From NCBI GenBank assembly GCA_020860755.1, contig JAJBTQ010000020.1:44306-108305 (forward strand): a DNA stretch of 64,000 nucleotides, in the 5' to 3' direction. Under the pieces are notes generated by a model. The model saw nothing but the letters and a program-made list of their open reading frames with translations, had not been told where the DNA came from and did not search any database. Shown in pieces: positions 16,785 to 25,408 of the stretch (its first letter is position 1; each line of letters opens with the position of its first letter). Both the position numbers and the translations under genes were made by a program. Source of the stretch: Lachnospiraceae bacterium (GTDB taxonomy: Bacteria > Bacillota > Clostridia > Lachnospirales > Lachnospiraceae).

Positions 16785-17747
16785 ATGGAAGAAAACAAGA
16801 TTACGGTAAAACTGGCAGATTATAAAGGCGTCTCCGTATTAAAAAGAGAGGTGGATGTCACCGAACAGGAGGTGCAAGAAGAGATGGAGCATGCGCGCAC
16901 CTATGCGGCTGAGACCAAGGTCAAGCCGGAAGGTGCCGCCGAGATCGGAGATCAGACGGTCATAGACTTTGTCGGATACATCGACGGAGAGACCTTTGAA
17001 GGCGGAGAAGGGGAGGATTATCCTCTCGTCCTCGGATCGAATACGTTTATTGAAGGCTTTGAGGAGCAGCTGGTCGGGACAAAAGCGGGAGACCTGGTGG
17101 ACGTGACAGTTTCGTTCCCGGAAGATTACCAGGCACCGGTAGCCGCAGGGAAGGAAGCGGTATTTAAAGTGACGGTAAGGGAAGTTCGAACGACCCATAT
17201 ACCGGAGCTCACCGACGAGGTGGTGGCCCAGGTCTCGTCCTGTACGACGGTGGATGAGTTCCACGATTATGTCCGCAACCAGATCCGGGCATATAAGGAA
17301 GACCAGAACCTGCAGGAAAAAGAAAATGAGGTCCTCACAAAAGTCGTGGAGAATTCCGACGTGATGATCCCGGATGAAGTCGTGGAGGAGCGGGCCAAAG
17401 TTCTGAAAGACAATCTGCTTTCACAGATTCAGAGCAACGGAACGACGATGGATGCGTATCTGGAATACAACCAGCTTACGGAGGAGCAGTTTGACGGATA
17501 CAACAGGACCAATGCACTCAATATGCTGCGCGGCCAGGCGGTCTTGGGAGAGATCGCGAAAGCGGAGGGGATGACCTGTTCGAGTGAGGAACTGGAGCAG
17601 GAGCTCGCCCGGATGGCGCAGGGCTATCAGACAGCTGTGCAGGAGCTTAAGGGGATGCTCGGCGATGAGGGGATCAAAATGGTGAGGGAAGATATTCTTG
17701 CCAAACGCGCCCTGGATCTTATCACGGAACAGGCCCTCGAAGAATAA
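16785..17747 (+). CDS. Trigger factor-like FKBP chaperone lacking the ribosome-binding domain
   Basis: 320 residues, against about 430 for standard trigger factor. An FKBP-type prolyl isomerase domain (about residues 50-150) shows GDQTVIDFVGYIDGETFEGG and GSNTFIEGFEEQLVGTKAG. The helical C-terminal chaperone domain follows, to EELEQELARMAQGY and the end. The N-terminal ribosome-docking domain with its GFRKGKxP loop is missing. The sequence just upstream is non-coding promoter DNA, so this is not a missed start. It may work as a free cytosolic chaperone or isomerase. A full-length tig elsewhere in the genome would make this a paralogue. A strong terminator follows. Confidence 0.85.
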   Translation: MEENKITVKLADYKGVSVLKREVDVTEQEVQEEMEHARTYAAETKVKPEGAAEIGDQTVIDFVGYIDGETFEGGEGEDYPLVLGSNTFIEGFEEQLVGTKAGDLVDVTVSFPEDYQAPVAAGKEAVFKVTVREVRTTHIPELTDEVVAQVSSCTTVDEFHDYVRNQIRAYKEDQNLQEKENEVLTKVVENSDVMIPDEVVEERAKVLKDNLLSQIQSNGTTMDAYLEYNQLTEEQFDGYNRTNALNMLRGQAVLGEIAKAEGMTCSSEELEQELARMAQGYQTAVQELKGMLGDEGIKMVREDILAKRALDLITEQALEE

Positions 17748-17770
17748 AAATATCATAATAGATAAGGATA

Positions 17771-17806
17771 AATAGCTCAAACCAAACGGTTTGGGCTATT
17801 TTTTTC
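17771..17806 (+). terminator. Intrinsic terminator after the trigger-factor-like gene
   Basis: AATAGCTCAAACC and GGTTTGGGCTATT pair around a short AAAC loop, followed by a T-run. It separates this gene from the division cluster. Confidence 0.88.
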
Positions 17807-17836
17807 ATTAAATATCAAATTTTTTTCATTTTCCTC

Positions 17837-17865
17837 TTGCATTTTTTTCAAAAGTGCTTTATTAT
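17837..17865 (+). promoter_or_regulatory. Predicted mraZ promoter
   Basis: TTGCAT (17837-17842), 17 bases, TATTAT (17860-17865). It is the first promoter of the division and cell-wall cluster and sits just upstream of the AAGTGG repeat array. Confidence 0.65.
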
Positions 17866-17871
17866 GAATGA

Positions 17872-17939
17872 AAGTGGAGCGAAGTGGTGACATTGTGTCA
17901 CTAAGGGGTACGAAGTGGAACTCATCCACGGGGCAGTGG
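17872..17939 (+). promoter_or_regulatory. MraZ-type operator: five AAGTGG-like boxes
   Basis: Boxes lie at 17872 (AAGTGG), 17882 (AAGTGG), 17903 (AAGGGG), 17913 (AAGTGG) and 17934 (CAGTGG). The start-to-start distances are 10, 21, 10 and 21 bases, so all fall on one face of the helix. MraZ is known to bind short G-rich direct repeats at 10-base spacing ahead of its own gene. Confidence 0.65.
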
Positions 17940-17999
17940 ATGATATTTTTTTCTCACCCCAAATACTTCGAAATCTAGCCGGGAGAGAAGGTGTTTTCG

Positions 18000-18440
18000 A
18001 TGTTCAGAGGGTTCAAAGGTGAGTACAGCCATTCCGTGGATGCGAAGGGCAGAGTCATCGTTCCTGCAAAGTTTCGCTAGCAGCTCGGTGAGACATTTGT
18101 AGTTACCAAAGGTCTGGACGATTGCCTGTTCGTCTATCCAAATGACGAGTGGGAGAACATCGAGAGCAGATTCCGGGAGATTCCACTTACGACGAAAGAC
18201 GCCAGAAAGTTCCTGCGTTTCTTCTTCGCCGGCGCGGCGGACTGCGACATCGACAAACAGGGCAGGACCCTGATCCCTGCCAACCTGCGGGAGTTTGCAG
18301 GTCTGGAAAAGGAAGTCGTACTTGTCGGTGTGTTAAACCGCATTGAGATCTGGAGCAAAGATCGCTGGTCGGAAACTAACGGATATGGAGATATGGATGA
18401 GGTAGCCGAACATATGGCAGAGCTAGGCCTCGGAATCTGA
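18000..18440 (+). pseudogene. mraZ: Transcriptional regulator MraZ, interrupted by an in-frame TAG
   Basis: The frame from ATG 18000 to TGA 18438-18440 encodes a complete MraZ of normal size except for a TAG at codon 27 (18078-18080). Before it: MFRGFKGEYSHSVDAKGRVI and PAKFR. After it: QLGETFVVTKGLDDCLFVYP, then DIDKQGRTLIPANLREFAGL, the second AbrB-like half. Both DAKGR-type motifs are intact. FREQLG is a common form of this segment, so GAG to TAG is the simplest change. There is no good restart codon downstream before the second half. It could be a true nonsense mutation, a base error or read-through. MraZ represses the mra/fts cluster through the repeats upstream. Confidence 0.85.
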
Positions 18441-18464
18441 TGCCCCGGCCCTGGGGAGGAAGAG

Positions 18465-19418
18465 ATGGAATTTTCGCACGTTCCCGTAATGCTGCATGAG
18501 ACAGTGGATATGCTGGTCACGGATCCGGAAGGAATCTATGTGGACGGAACGGTCGGAGGCGGAGGACATGCCTTCGAGATTTGCAGCCGGCTTACGGGAG
18601 AGGGAAGGCTGATCTGCATCGATCGGGATGCGGATGCGGTTCGTGCAGCCGGGCAGCGCCTGGAGCCTTTCCGAAACATTACAACGATATACCAGTACAA
18701 CTTCAGTGAAATGCCCTTTCTTTTGGATGAACTGGGAGAAAAGCAGGTTGACGGTATCCTGCTTGATCTCGGGGTATCCTCCTTCCAGCTGGATGAGCCC
18801 TCCCGCGGATTTGCCTACCGGGAGGGGTGCTCTCCGCTGGACATGAGAATGGATGTGAGGCAGAGCTTAACGGCGCAGGACATCCTGGCGACCTACAGTG
18901 AACAGGAGTTGTATCGCGTGATCCGAGACTACGGCGAGGATCCATTCGCGAAGAATATAGCAAAACACATTGTCAGGGCCAGACAGGAAAGGCCCATTGA
19001 GACAGCCAATGATTTGAATGAGATCATCCGTGGGGCGATACCTGCAAAGGTCCGGGCCACGGGTGGTCATCCCTCCAAACGGACATTTCAGGCACTTCGG
19101 ATCGAGTGCAACCGGGAGATAGAGATCCTTAAGGATTCCTTAGACGGCATGATCGATCGCCTAAAGCCGGGCGGAAGGCTGTGCGTGATCACGTTCCATT
19201 CCATTGAGGACCGGGTCGTGAAAACGAACTTTAAGACAAATGAAAACCCCTGCACCTGCCCGCCGGATTTTCCGGTCTGTGTATGCGGGAAGGTTTCAAA
19301 GGGCAGGGTGATCACGAAAAAACCGATTCTTCCCTCCGAACAGGAACAAGAGGAGAACCCGAGATCAAAGAGTGCAAAGCTGCGTGTGTTCGAGAAGAAA
19401 GTGGAGACAGCGACATGA
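18465..19418 (+). CDS. rsmH: 16S rRNA m4C1402 methyltransferase RsmH
   Basis: 317 residues with a GGGGAGGAAGAG site. The SAM-binding motif is [38 protein letters not shown] and [13 protein letters not shown] are diagnostic of MraW/RsmH. It methylates N4 of C1402 in the ribosomal P site. It is the second gene of the cluster, 24 bases after mraZ. Its stop overlaps the ftsL start (ATGA), indicating coupled translation. Confidence 0.96.
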   Translation: MEFSHVPVMLHETVDMLVTDPEGIYVDGTVGGGGHAFEICSRLTGEGRLICIDRDADAVRAAGQRLEPFRNITTIYQYNFSEMPFLLDELGEKQVDGILLDLGVSSFQLDEPSRGFAYREGCSPLDMRMDVRQSLTAQDILATYSEQELYRVIRDYGEDPFAKNIAKHIVRARQERPIETANDLNEIIRGAIPAKVRATGGHPSKRTFQALRIECNREIEILKDSLDGMIDRLKPGGRLCVITFHSIEDRVVKTNFKTNENPCTCPPDFPVCVCGKVSKGRVITKKPILPSEQEQEENPRSKSAKLRVFEKKVETAT

Positions 19419-19927
19419 GTGACAGAGCAAACAGTAACGCAAGAAAAAGAGAATATTATGCGGATTCTGTTTATGTCGATGGTAATACCATCCGCAGGCA
19501 GCAGGCTGTTCCGCAAAGGCAGCCCGAAGTCCCCCATAAGAGTCGGAGAGAGATCGAAGAAGAGCGTGCGAGAAGAGCGGCAGTCAGCAGGAATCTGCAG
19601 CGCAATCTGGCCATGGGTCGTGGATATATCGTGTTCCTGTCTGTGGCAACCGCCATCTGCTTCGTGATATGTCTTACGTTTATCCACCTTCAGTCGAACA
19701 TCTCAACGCATATGTCTACTATTTCATCTATGGAGACAGCACTCAGTAATCAGAAGGATTCCAATGACCTGATCGAGAGTCGTCTGGAGACAGCCATGAC
19801 TTTGGATGAGGTTAAGGACAGAGCGGAAGAACTGGGGCTTGTCTATCCGTCAACGGCGCAGATTCAGTATTTCTCTGTTGAGGACAGTGATTATATGAAT
19901 CAATATACGGATGTGGCCTCGAGATAA
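19415..19927 (+). CDS. ftsL: FtsL/DivIC-like septum protein
   Basis: 170 residues from the ATG at 19415 that overlaps the rsmH stop. A basic cytoplasmic N-terminus of about 70 residues is followed by one membrane helix ([20 protein letters not shown]). An extracytoplasmic coiled coil ends in the FtsL-type 'A..lGm..P' region, here [17 protein letters not shown]. FtsL scaffolds DivIB and DivIC at the septum. Sequence similarity is weak in this family, so the call rests on topology and position between rsmH and the class B PBP. The N-terminal arm is longer than usual. Confidence 0.82.
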   Translation: MSDRANSNARKREYYADSVYVDGNTIRRQQAVPQRQPEVPHKSRREIEEERARRAAVSRNLQRNLAMGRGYIVFLSVATAICFVICLTFIHLQSNISTHMSTISSMETALSNQKDSNDLIESRLETAMTLDEVKDRAEELGLVYPSTAQIQYFSVEDSDYMNQYTDVASR

Positions 19928-19947
19928 CATGAGGGAGAGGCAGATAC

Positions 19948-21897
19948 ATGGCATCCGGAAACAATAAAAAGAAACCGAGAACAGCTTTTAAATTTCTTTT
20001 CCGAATGAAAAGAAAGCTGATGGTTTTATTTGGAATCGTCGTGGCATGCCTGATCGTACTGGTCGGGCGTTTGGCTTATATTGAAGTAAAAAGTGGCGGG
20101 CAGTATGAGAAGATCGTAATGAGCAATCAGGAATACTCCAGTACGACCATACCGTTCCGCAGAGGTGACATTGTAGATCGGAAGGGAACGGTCCTCGCGA
20201 CCAGCACTGATGTTTACAATGTCATTTTAGATTGCAGCGTCCTGACATCCAGGGCTTCCTATGAAGAGCCGACGTTGGAGGCGCTTCAGGCCTGTTTTAA
20301 TGAGGGCGAGCTGCTCGTCAGTTTTGCGGATATCGAGGCATATATCACGGAACATCCGACCAGTCAGTACTACAAGATCGGAAATCGTCTTGACGCCTCA
20401 GAGATTAAGAGTTTTGAGGAGATGCAGGACGAGGACAGCAATATAAAGGGGATCTGGTTTGAGAAGGAGTACAAAAGAGAATACCCTTATGGATCTCTGG
20501 CCAGTTCGATCATCGGCTATTCCGGTACCGGCAATGTGGGCTACGGAGGAATTGAGGGCTCCTACAACGATACGTTAAACGGCACCGATGGTCGGCAGTA
20601 CGGCTATGAGAATTCCGATTCAAACTATGAAGTTACCCGAAAAGAACCGATCGACGGGGAGACAGTGGTCTCGACGATCGACGTCAATCTGCAGTCTATC
20701 TGCGAGGAAAAGATTCGTGAGTTTTATGACGAACTGAGCAACGGTGCGACCACCGGGGGCGGGGCAGAGCATATCGCTGCTCTCATGATGGATCCGAACA
20801 CCGGCGAAGTGCTGGCCATGGCTGACTATCCGAGCTACGACTACACGCTCAGCGCGACACAGAATCTGGAATGTTTCTATACGGCGGAAGAGATCGCGGC
20901 AATGGATGAGAAGGAAAAGAGTAAAGCCGTGGAGGAACTGCAGCAGAATTACTGCATCACCTACACGTTTGAGCCCGGGTCTACGGCAAAGCCGTTTACG
21001 GTGGCCTGCGGCCTGGAGACAGGAACGCTTCGGGGAGATGAGGTGTATTACTGTGACGGATCGGAGGAGATCGCGGACTATGTGATCCACTGTGTCAATA
21101 CAAGCGGACATGGAGAAGAGACGATCGCGGATGCACTTGCAAACTCCTGCAACGACGCGCTCATGCAGATGTCCTACAGCATCGGCCCTGAGAATTTTGC
21201 CAAATACCAGCAGCTGTTTAACTTTGGCCTCAGGACCAACATCGATCTGCCGGGAGAGAGCCGGACAGACTCGCTGATCTATACAGAAGATGAACTGACT
21301 ACACTTAACCTTGCCACGAATGCGTTCGGTCAGAACTTTAACGTAACCATGATCCAACTGGCCAGCGCATACTGTTCTTTAGTCAACGGCGGAGATTATT
21401 ATCTGCCGCATGTTGCGGAAAAACTGCAGGATGAGGATGGCAATACCGTGAAGACCATAGAGCCGACACTGCTCAAGGAGACGGTTTCGACTGAGACGGC
21501 CGATACCATCCGCGGCTACCTGAAGGGCGTTGTGGATTACGGGACAGCTACCACCGCGAAGGTGGACGGATATTCCATGGGAGGTAAGACGGGAACTGCC
21601 CAGAAGTATGAAGAAGACGAAAATGGAAACGTCACCTCCACCCGTGCGGAGGGAAAATATCTGGTATCCTTTATCGGCAATGTTCCGGCAGATGATCCGG
21701 AGGTAGTCATCTATGTAGTGGTGGATGAGCCGAATGTTGAGGATCAGGCGCACAGTTCCTATGCGCAGAGTGTGGCCAGAGAGATTTTAAGCGAGGCTCT
21801 TCCCTATATGAGTATCTATCCGGACGAGGATGAGACCGGGGCCAATGAAGACCTCGATATCGTAGGAAATGCGGACCAGACCGGAGAAGGGGAATAA
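19948..21897 (+). CDS. ftsI: Class B penicillin-binding protein (FtsI/PBP2B-like transpeptidase)
   Basis: 649 residues. One N-terminal membrane helix (about 28-45) is followed by the FRRGDIVDRKGTVLA motif of the PBP dimerisation region. The transpeptidase motifs are SxxK in EPGSTAKPF, SxN as SCN in LANSCNDAL, and KTG in GGKTGTAQKYE. No PASTA domains are seen; the tail after about 600 is acidic. It cross-links septal peptidoglycan with FtsW. Position between ftsL and mraY is classic. SpoVD-type function is possible if the organism sporulates, but the lack of PASTA domains favours the division role. Confidence 0.92.
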   Translation: MASGNNKKKPRTAFKFLFRMKRKLMVLFGIVVACLIVLVGRLAYIEVKSGGQYEKIVMSNQEYSSTTIPFRRGDIVDRKGTVLATSTDVYNVILDCSVLTSRASYEEPTLEALQACFNEGELLVSFADIEAYITEHPTSQYYKIGNRLDASEIKSFEEMQDEDSNIKGIWFEKEYKREYPYGSLASSIIGYSGTGNVGYGGIEGSYNDTLNGTDGRQYGYENSDSNYEVTRKEPIDGETVVSTIDVNLQSICEEKIREFYDELSNGATTGGGAEHIAALMMDPNTGEVLAMADYPSYDYTLSATQNLECFYTAEEIAAMDEKEKSKAVEELQQNYCITYTFEPGSTAKPFTVACGLETGTLRGDEVYYCDGSEEIADYVIHCVNTSGHGEETIADALANSCNDALMQMSYSIGPENFAKYQQLFNFGLRTNIDLPGESRTDSLIYTEDELTTLNLATNAFGQNFNVTMIQLASAYCSLVNGGDYYLPHVAEKLQDEDGNTVKTIEPTLLKETVSTETADTIRGYLKGVVDYGTATTAKVDGYSMGGKTGTAQKYEEDENGNVTSTRAEGKYLVSFIGNVPADDPEVVIYVVVDEPNVEDQAHSSYAQSVAREILSEALPYMSIYPDEDETGANEDLDIVGNADQTGEGE

Positions 21898-21909
21898 GGA
21901 GAAAGCAGT

Positions 21910-22881
21910 ATGACGTATCAGATAATTTTTCCGATTTTGATCGCATTTGCGGTCACAGCGATCTTGACACCTATCTTTATCCCGGTTTTGCGCAAACTCA
22001 AAGTCGGCAATACGGAGAGGGAGGAGCTGGAATCCCATCAGGTAAAGAGCGGCACCCCCACGATGGGCGGGATCGTGATCCTGATCGCTCTTGTTGTCGC
22101 ATCTTTGTTCTTTGTAAAAGATTATCCGAAGATCGTTCCTATCCTGCTTGTAACGGTCGGATTTGGGGTCATCGGATTTTTGGATGATATCTTAAAAGTA
22201 GTCCTTCACCGTGAGGTACATAAATCCGACGGCCTTTTGTCGTGGCAGAAGTTCCTCCTTCAGATCATAGTGACGGCGATCTTTTGTATCTATCTGATCC
22301 GTTCCGGCACCGGGCTTGAAATGCTGGTGCCGTTCTCGGGCGGGCGGTATCTGTCCATCGGCTGGGTAGCGATCCCGGTCCTGTTTTTGGGCGTGATCGG
22401 TACGGTCAATGGCGTCAATTTTACGGATGGACTGGATGGCCTTGCATCCGGCATCACGATCATGGTGGCCGGATTTTTTACGGTGGCAGCGATCGGCGGT
22501 GCCTGGGGGATCGAACCTATCACCTGCGCCGTGATCGGAGCGCTGCTCGGATTTTTGCTTTACAACTGTCATCCGGCTAAAGTGTTCATGGGGGACACCG
22601 GTTCTCTCGCATTGGGTGGATTTGTGGCGGCCGCTGCATATATGATGCAGATGCCGATCTTTATCTTGATCGTGGGACTGATCTATTGGATCGAGATCGT
22701 ATCTGTCATTATTCAGGTCGTATATTACAGAAGAACAGGGGGCAAACGCTTCTTTAAAATGGCACCCATCCACCACCATTTTGAACTGAATGGATGGCCT
22801 GAGACCAGAGTCGTGACTGTTTTTACCATTATCACAGTATTGCTGTGCGTGGCCGGGTTTATCGGGATGTGGACCCGTTGA
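21910..22881 (+). CDS. mraY: Phospho-N-acetylmuramoyl-pentapeptide transferase
   Basis: 323 residues with about ten membrane helices. Family landmarks are KSGTPTMGGIVIL, FLDDILKVV (the catalytic Asp region), NFTDGLDGLASG, FMGDTGSLALGG and the C-terminal PIHHHFELNGWPE. It transfers phospho-MurNAc-pentapeptide to undecaprenyl phosphate at the inner face of the membrane, giving lipid I. It starts 12 bases after ftsI, and murD follows after 12 bases. Confidence 0.97.
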   Translation: MTYQIIFPILIAFAVTAILTPIFIPVLRKLKVGNTEREELESHQVKSGTPTMGGIVILIALVVASLFFVKDYPKIVPILLVTVGFGVIGFLDDILKVVLHREVHKSDGLLSWQKFLLQIIVTAIFCIYLIRSGTGLEMLVPFSGGRYLSIGWVAIPVLFLGVIGTVNGVNFTDGLDGLASGITIMVAGFFTVAAIGGAWGIEPITCAVIGALLGFLLYNCHPAKVFMGDTGSLALGGFVAAAAYMMQMPIFILIVGLIYWIEIVSVIIQVVYYRRTGGKRFFKMAPIHHHFELNGWPETRVVTVFTIITVLLCVAGFIGMWTR

Positions 22882-22893
22882 CAGGAGGTAGCT

Positions 22894-24255
22894 ATGGAAT
22901 TTTCGGGGAAAAATGTATTGGTGTTCGGAACGGGAATCAGCGGAATCTCAGCAGCCAAACTGCTGCTTGACAAAGGGGCGGATGTTGTCCTTTTTGATGG
23001 AAACGAAGAGTTGGACAGGACCCGCATACTTGAGAATTTCGACGACACGGACAGAGTCCGGCTGTATTTGGGTGACCTTGCAAAAGAGGCCGCTGCTGTG
23101 TTGGATCTGGTGATCTTAAGTCCCGGGATCCCACTGGATCTGCCTTTCGTGATCGAATTCCGGGAAGCCGGGATCCCCGTTTGGGGAGAGGTGGAACTGG
23201 CCTGGCAGTGTGGAAAAGGAGATGTGCTCGCGATCACGGGGACGAATGGCAAGACGACGACGACAGCGCTGCTCGGAGAGATCATGGAGCACAGTTTCCC
23301 GCATGTGAAAGTTGTGGGGAATATAGGGATTCCCTATACCGGTGCTGTGGAAGATTCGACGGAAGACACCGTGACAGTGGCTGAGATCAGCAGTTTTCAG
23401 CTGGAGACCATCCGGGAATTTCATCCTGCGATCAGCGCGGTGCTCAATATCACGCCGGATCACTTAAACCGCCACCACACAATGGAAAATTATACAGCAG
23501 CCAAGCTGGCCATTGCGAAAAATCAGACCGAAGAAGATGTCTGTGTGCTCAATTATGAGGATGAGATCATCCGGGAACACGCGGATCAGATCCGCGCAAA
23601 GGCAGTTTACTTCAGCAGTCTGCACAGGCTTGATGAGGGCATCTACCTGAACGGAAATAAGATTATATATGCGGATGGAACATCGGAGACAGAGGTGGTC
23701 TCTACCGATGAGCTGAACATCCTTGGGCGCCACAACTACGAGAATGCCATGGCCGCTTCCGCTATGGCGCTCAGCTATGGCGTACCGCTTGAAAAGATCC
23801 GGGAGACGCTTAAAAGTTTCCAGGCGGTGGAGCACCGTATCGAGTATGTGACAGAAAAGCGGGGAGTGCGCTTTTATAATGACTCCAAGGGGACCAACCC
23901 CGATGCCGCCATCAAGGGGATTCAGGCTATGGACCGTCCCACCTGCCTCATCGGAGGGGGATATGACAAGGATTCCAGCTATACCGAGTGGATCCGCGCT
24001 TTTGACGGAAAAGTAAAGGTGCTGGTCTTGATCGGCCAGACGCGGGAAAAAATTGCCGAGGAGGCAAAAGCCTGCGGATTCACGGAGTTTGTTTTTGCCG
24101 ACAGCCTGCAGGAGGCTGTGGATATCTGTTACAAGCGGGCCGAAAACGGGGATGCAGTCCTGCTTTCGCCGGCCTGCGCGAGCTGGGGAATGTTTCCCAA
24201 CTACGAAGTAAGAGGAAAAATGTTCAAAGAAATGGTGAACGCTTTAGAGGAGTAG
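22894..24255 (+). CDS. murD: UDP-N-acetylmuramoyl-L-alanine:D-glutamate ligase
   Basis: 453 residues with an AGGAGG site. The N-terminal Rossmann-like domain holds VFGTGISGISAAKLL. The ATP site is AITGTNGKTTTTALL (about residues 111-125). ILNITPDHLNRH and the third-domain NDSKGTNPDA, with LLSPACASWGMFPNYEVRG, complete the Mur ligase pattern. It adds D-glutamate in the cytoplasmic stage of peptidoglycan synthesis. The TAG stop is six bases before ftsW. The next step catalysed by MurG has no gene in this cluster. Confidence 0.97.
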   Translation: MEFSGKNVLVFGTGISGISAAKLLLDKGADVVLFDGNEELDRTRILENFDDTDRVRLYLGDLAKEAAAVLDLVILSPGIPLDLPFVIEFREAGIPVWGEVELAWQCGKGDVLAITGTNGKTTTTALLGEIMEHSFPHVKVVGNIGIPYTGAVEDSTEDTVTVAEISSFQLETIREFHPAISAVLNITPDHLNRHHTMENYTAAKLAIAKNQTEEDVCVLNYEDEIIREHADQIRAKAVYFSSLHRLDEGIYLNGNKIIYADGTSETEVVSTDELNILGRHNYENAMAASAMALSYGVPLEKIRETLKSFQAVEHRIEYVTEKRGVRFYNDSKGTNPDAAIKGIQAMDRPTCLIGGGYDKDSSYTEWIRAFDGKVKVLVLIGQTREKIAEEAKACGFTEFVFADSLQEAVDICYKRAENGDAVLLSPACASWGMFPNYEVRGKMFKEMVNALEE

Positions 24256-24261
24256 AGTCAT

Positions 24262-25395
24262 ATGGAGCAGACACGCGTACAGGGAAGATCACTCAGATAT
24301 TTTGATTACAACCTGCTGTTTTTGATCATCTTTCTTTTGGGATTCGGGCTGGTAATGCTTTACAGCGTAAGCGCCTACGAAGCCCAGAGTGAGTTTGGCA
24401 GCGCCACGTACTATCTGTCTCATCAGGTTCGCAATATCATCATCGGTTTGATCATCATGGTCGTAATGACCCTGATCCCCTACAAGGTCTGGGGGAGGCT
24501 GGCAGTCTGTCGGACAGTTTATGCCGCTGCATTTCTCCTCTGCGTTCTCGTCGTTATCCGCGGCACGGCCGCCAACGGCTCCACGAGGTGGCTCTCCATC
24601 GGCGGGATCCAGTTTCAGCCGTCTGAGGCCGCAAAGATCGCGGTCATCATCTATCTGGCGGCCCTATTGTCCCGAATGCCGAAACAGATTAAGGAATTTC
24701 GAACGGTATTAAAAGTGCTCATAAGGGTGGCTCCGCTCATTGTTGTGATCGCGCTCAGCAATCTTTCCACTGCTATCATCGTCGCCGGGATCTGTGTGCT
24801 GATGATGTTTGTGGCGAGTCCGAAATATTCTCACTTTATCATCTTGCTAATTTTGGTAGCGGTGGTGGTCGTTCTGTTTACGATGCTCTCGTCCTACCGC
24901 GGTGACCGTGTTCAGGCATGGCTGCATCCGGAGGAGTATCCGGATCAGGCCTACCAGACTTTACAGGGTCTTTATGCCATCGGTTCCGGAGGGCTGTTCG
25001 GCAAAGGACTTGGCGGAAGTATCCAGAAGCTTGGATATGTGCCGGAAGCTCAAAATGACTTTATCTTTTCCATTATTTGTGAGGAGCTGGGTCTGTTTGG
25101 AGGGATCTGTGTGATTCTTCTCTTTGTTCTGATGATCTGGCGGTTTATGGTGATCTCCAATAACGCTTCCGATCTACTCGGCGGCCTGCTCGTGGTGGGC
25201 GTAATGTCTCACATTGCTCTGCAGGTGATCTTAAATCTTGCCGTTGTCACAAATTCCATACCAAACACCGGCGTGATCCTGCCGTTTTTCAGCTACGGAG
25301 GCTCATCTATGATCTTCCTGCTGGCGGAAATGGGTCTTGTTCTATCCGTCTCCAGGGGGATCCATGTGGAGGAAGCGGATCTTCCGGTGGAATGA
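24262..25395 (+). CDS. ftsW: SEDS glycosyltransferase FtsW
   Basis: 377 residues with about ten membrane helices. Landmarks are GLVMLYSVS in the first helix, STRWLSIGGIQFQPSEAAK, a large extracellular loop with GGLFGKGLGGSIQKLGYVPE AQNDF, and the C-terminal GVILPFFSYGGSSM. The FQPSE and PEAQNDFIF motifs belong to the FtsW/RodA/SpoVE family. It polymerises lipid II at the septum with the class B PBP. Position in the mra cluster favours FtsW over RodA. No murG lies between it and divIB, which is unusual for the standard order. Confidence 0.93.
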   Translation: MEQTRVQGRSLRYFDYNLLFLIIFLLGFGLVMLYSVSAYEAQSEFGSATYYLSHQVRNIIIGLIIMVVMTLIPYKVWGRLAVCRTVYAAAFLLCVLVVIRGTAANGSTRWLSIGGIQFQPSEAAKIAVIIYLAALLSRMPKQIKEFRTVLKVLIRVAPLIVVIALSNLSTAIIVAGICVLMMFVASPKYSHFIILLILVAVVVVLFTMLSSYRGDRVQAWLHPEEYPDQAYQTLQGLYAIGSGGLFGKGLGGSIQKLGYVPEAQNDFIFSIICEELGLFGGICVILLFVLMIWRFMVISNNASDLLGGLLVVGVMSHIALQVILNLAVVTNSIPNTGVILPFFSYGGSSMIFLLAEMGLVLSVSRGIHVEEADLPVE

Positions 25396-25408
25396 CGGGT
25401 GAAACTCG

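Noticed and set aside
17161..17200. GTTCGAAC inside the trigger-factor-like gene as a LexA box
   Set aside because: It lacks the CGAAC-N4-GTTCG spacing and lies within coding sequence.
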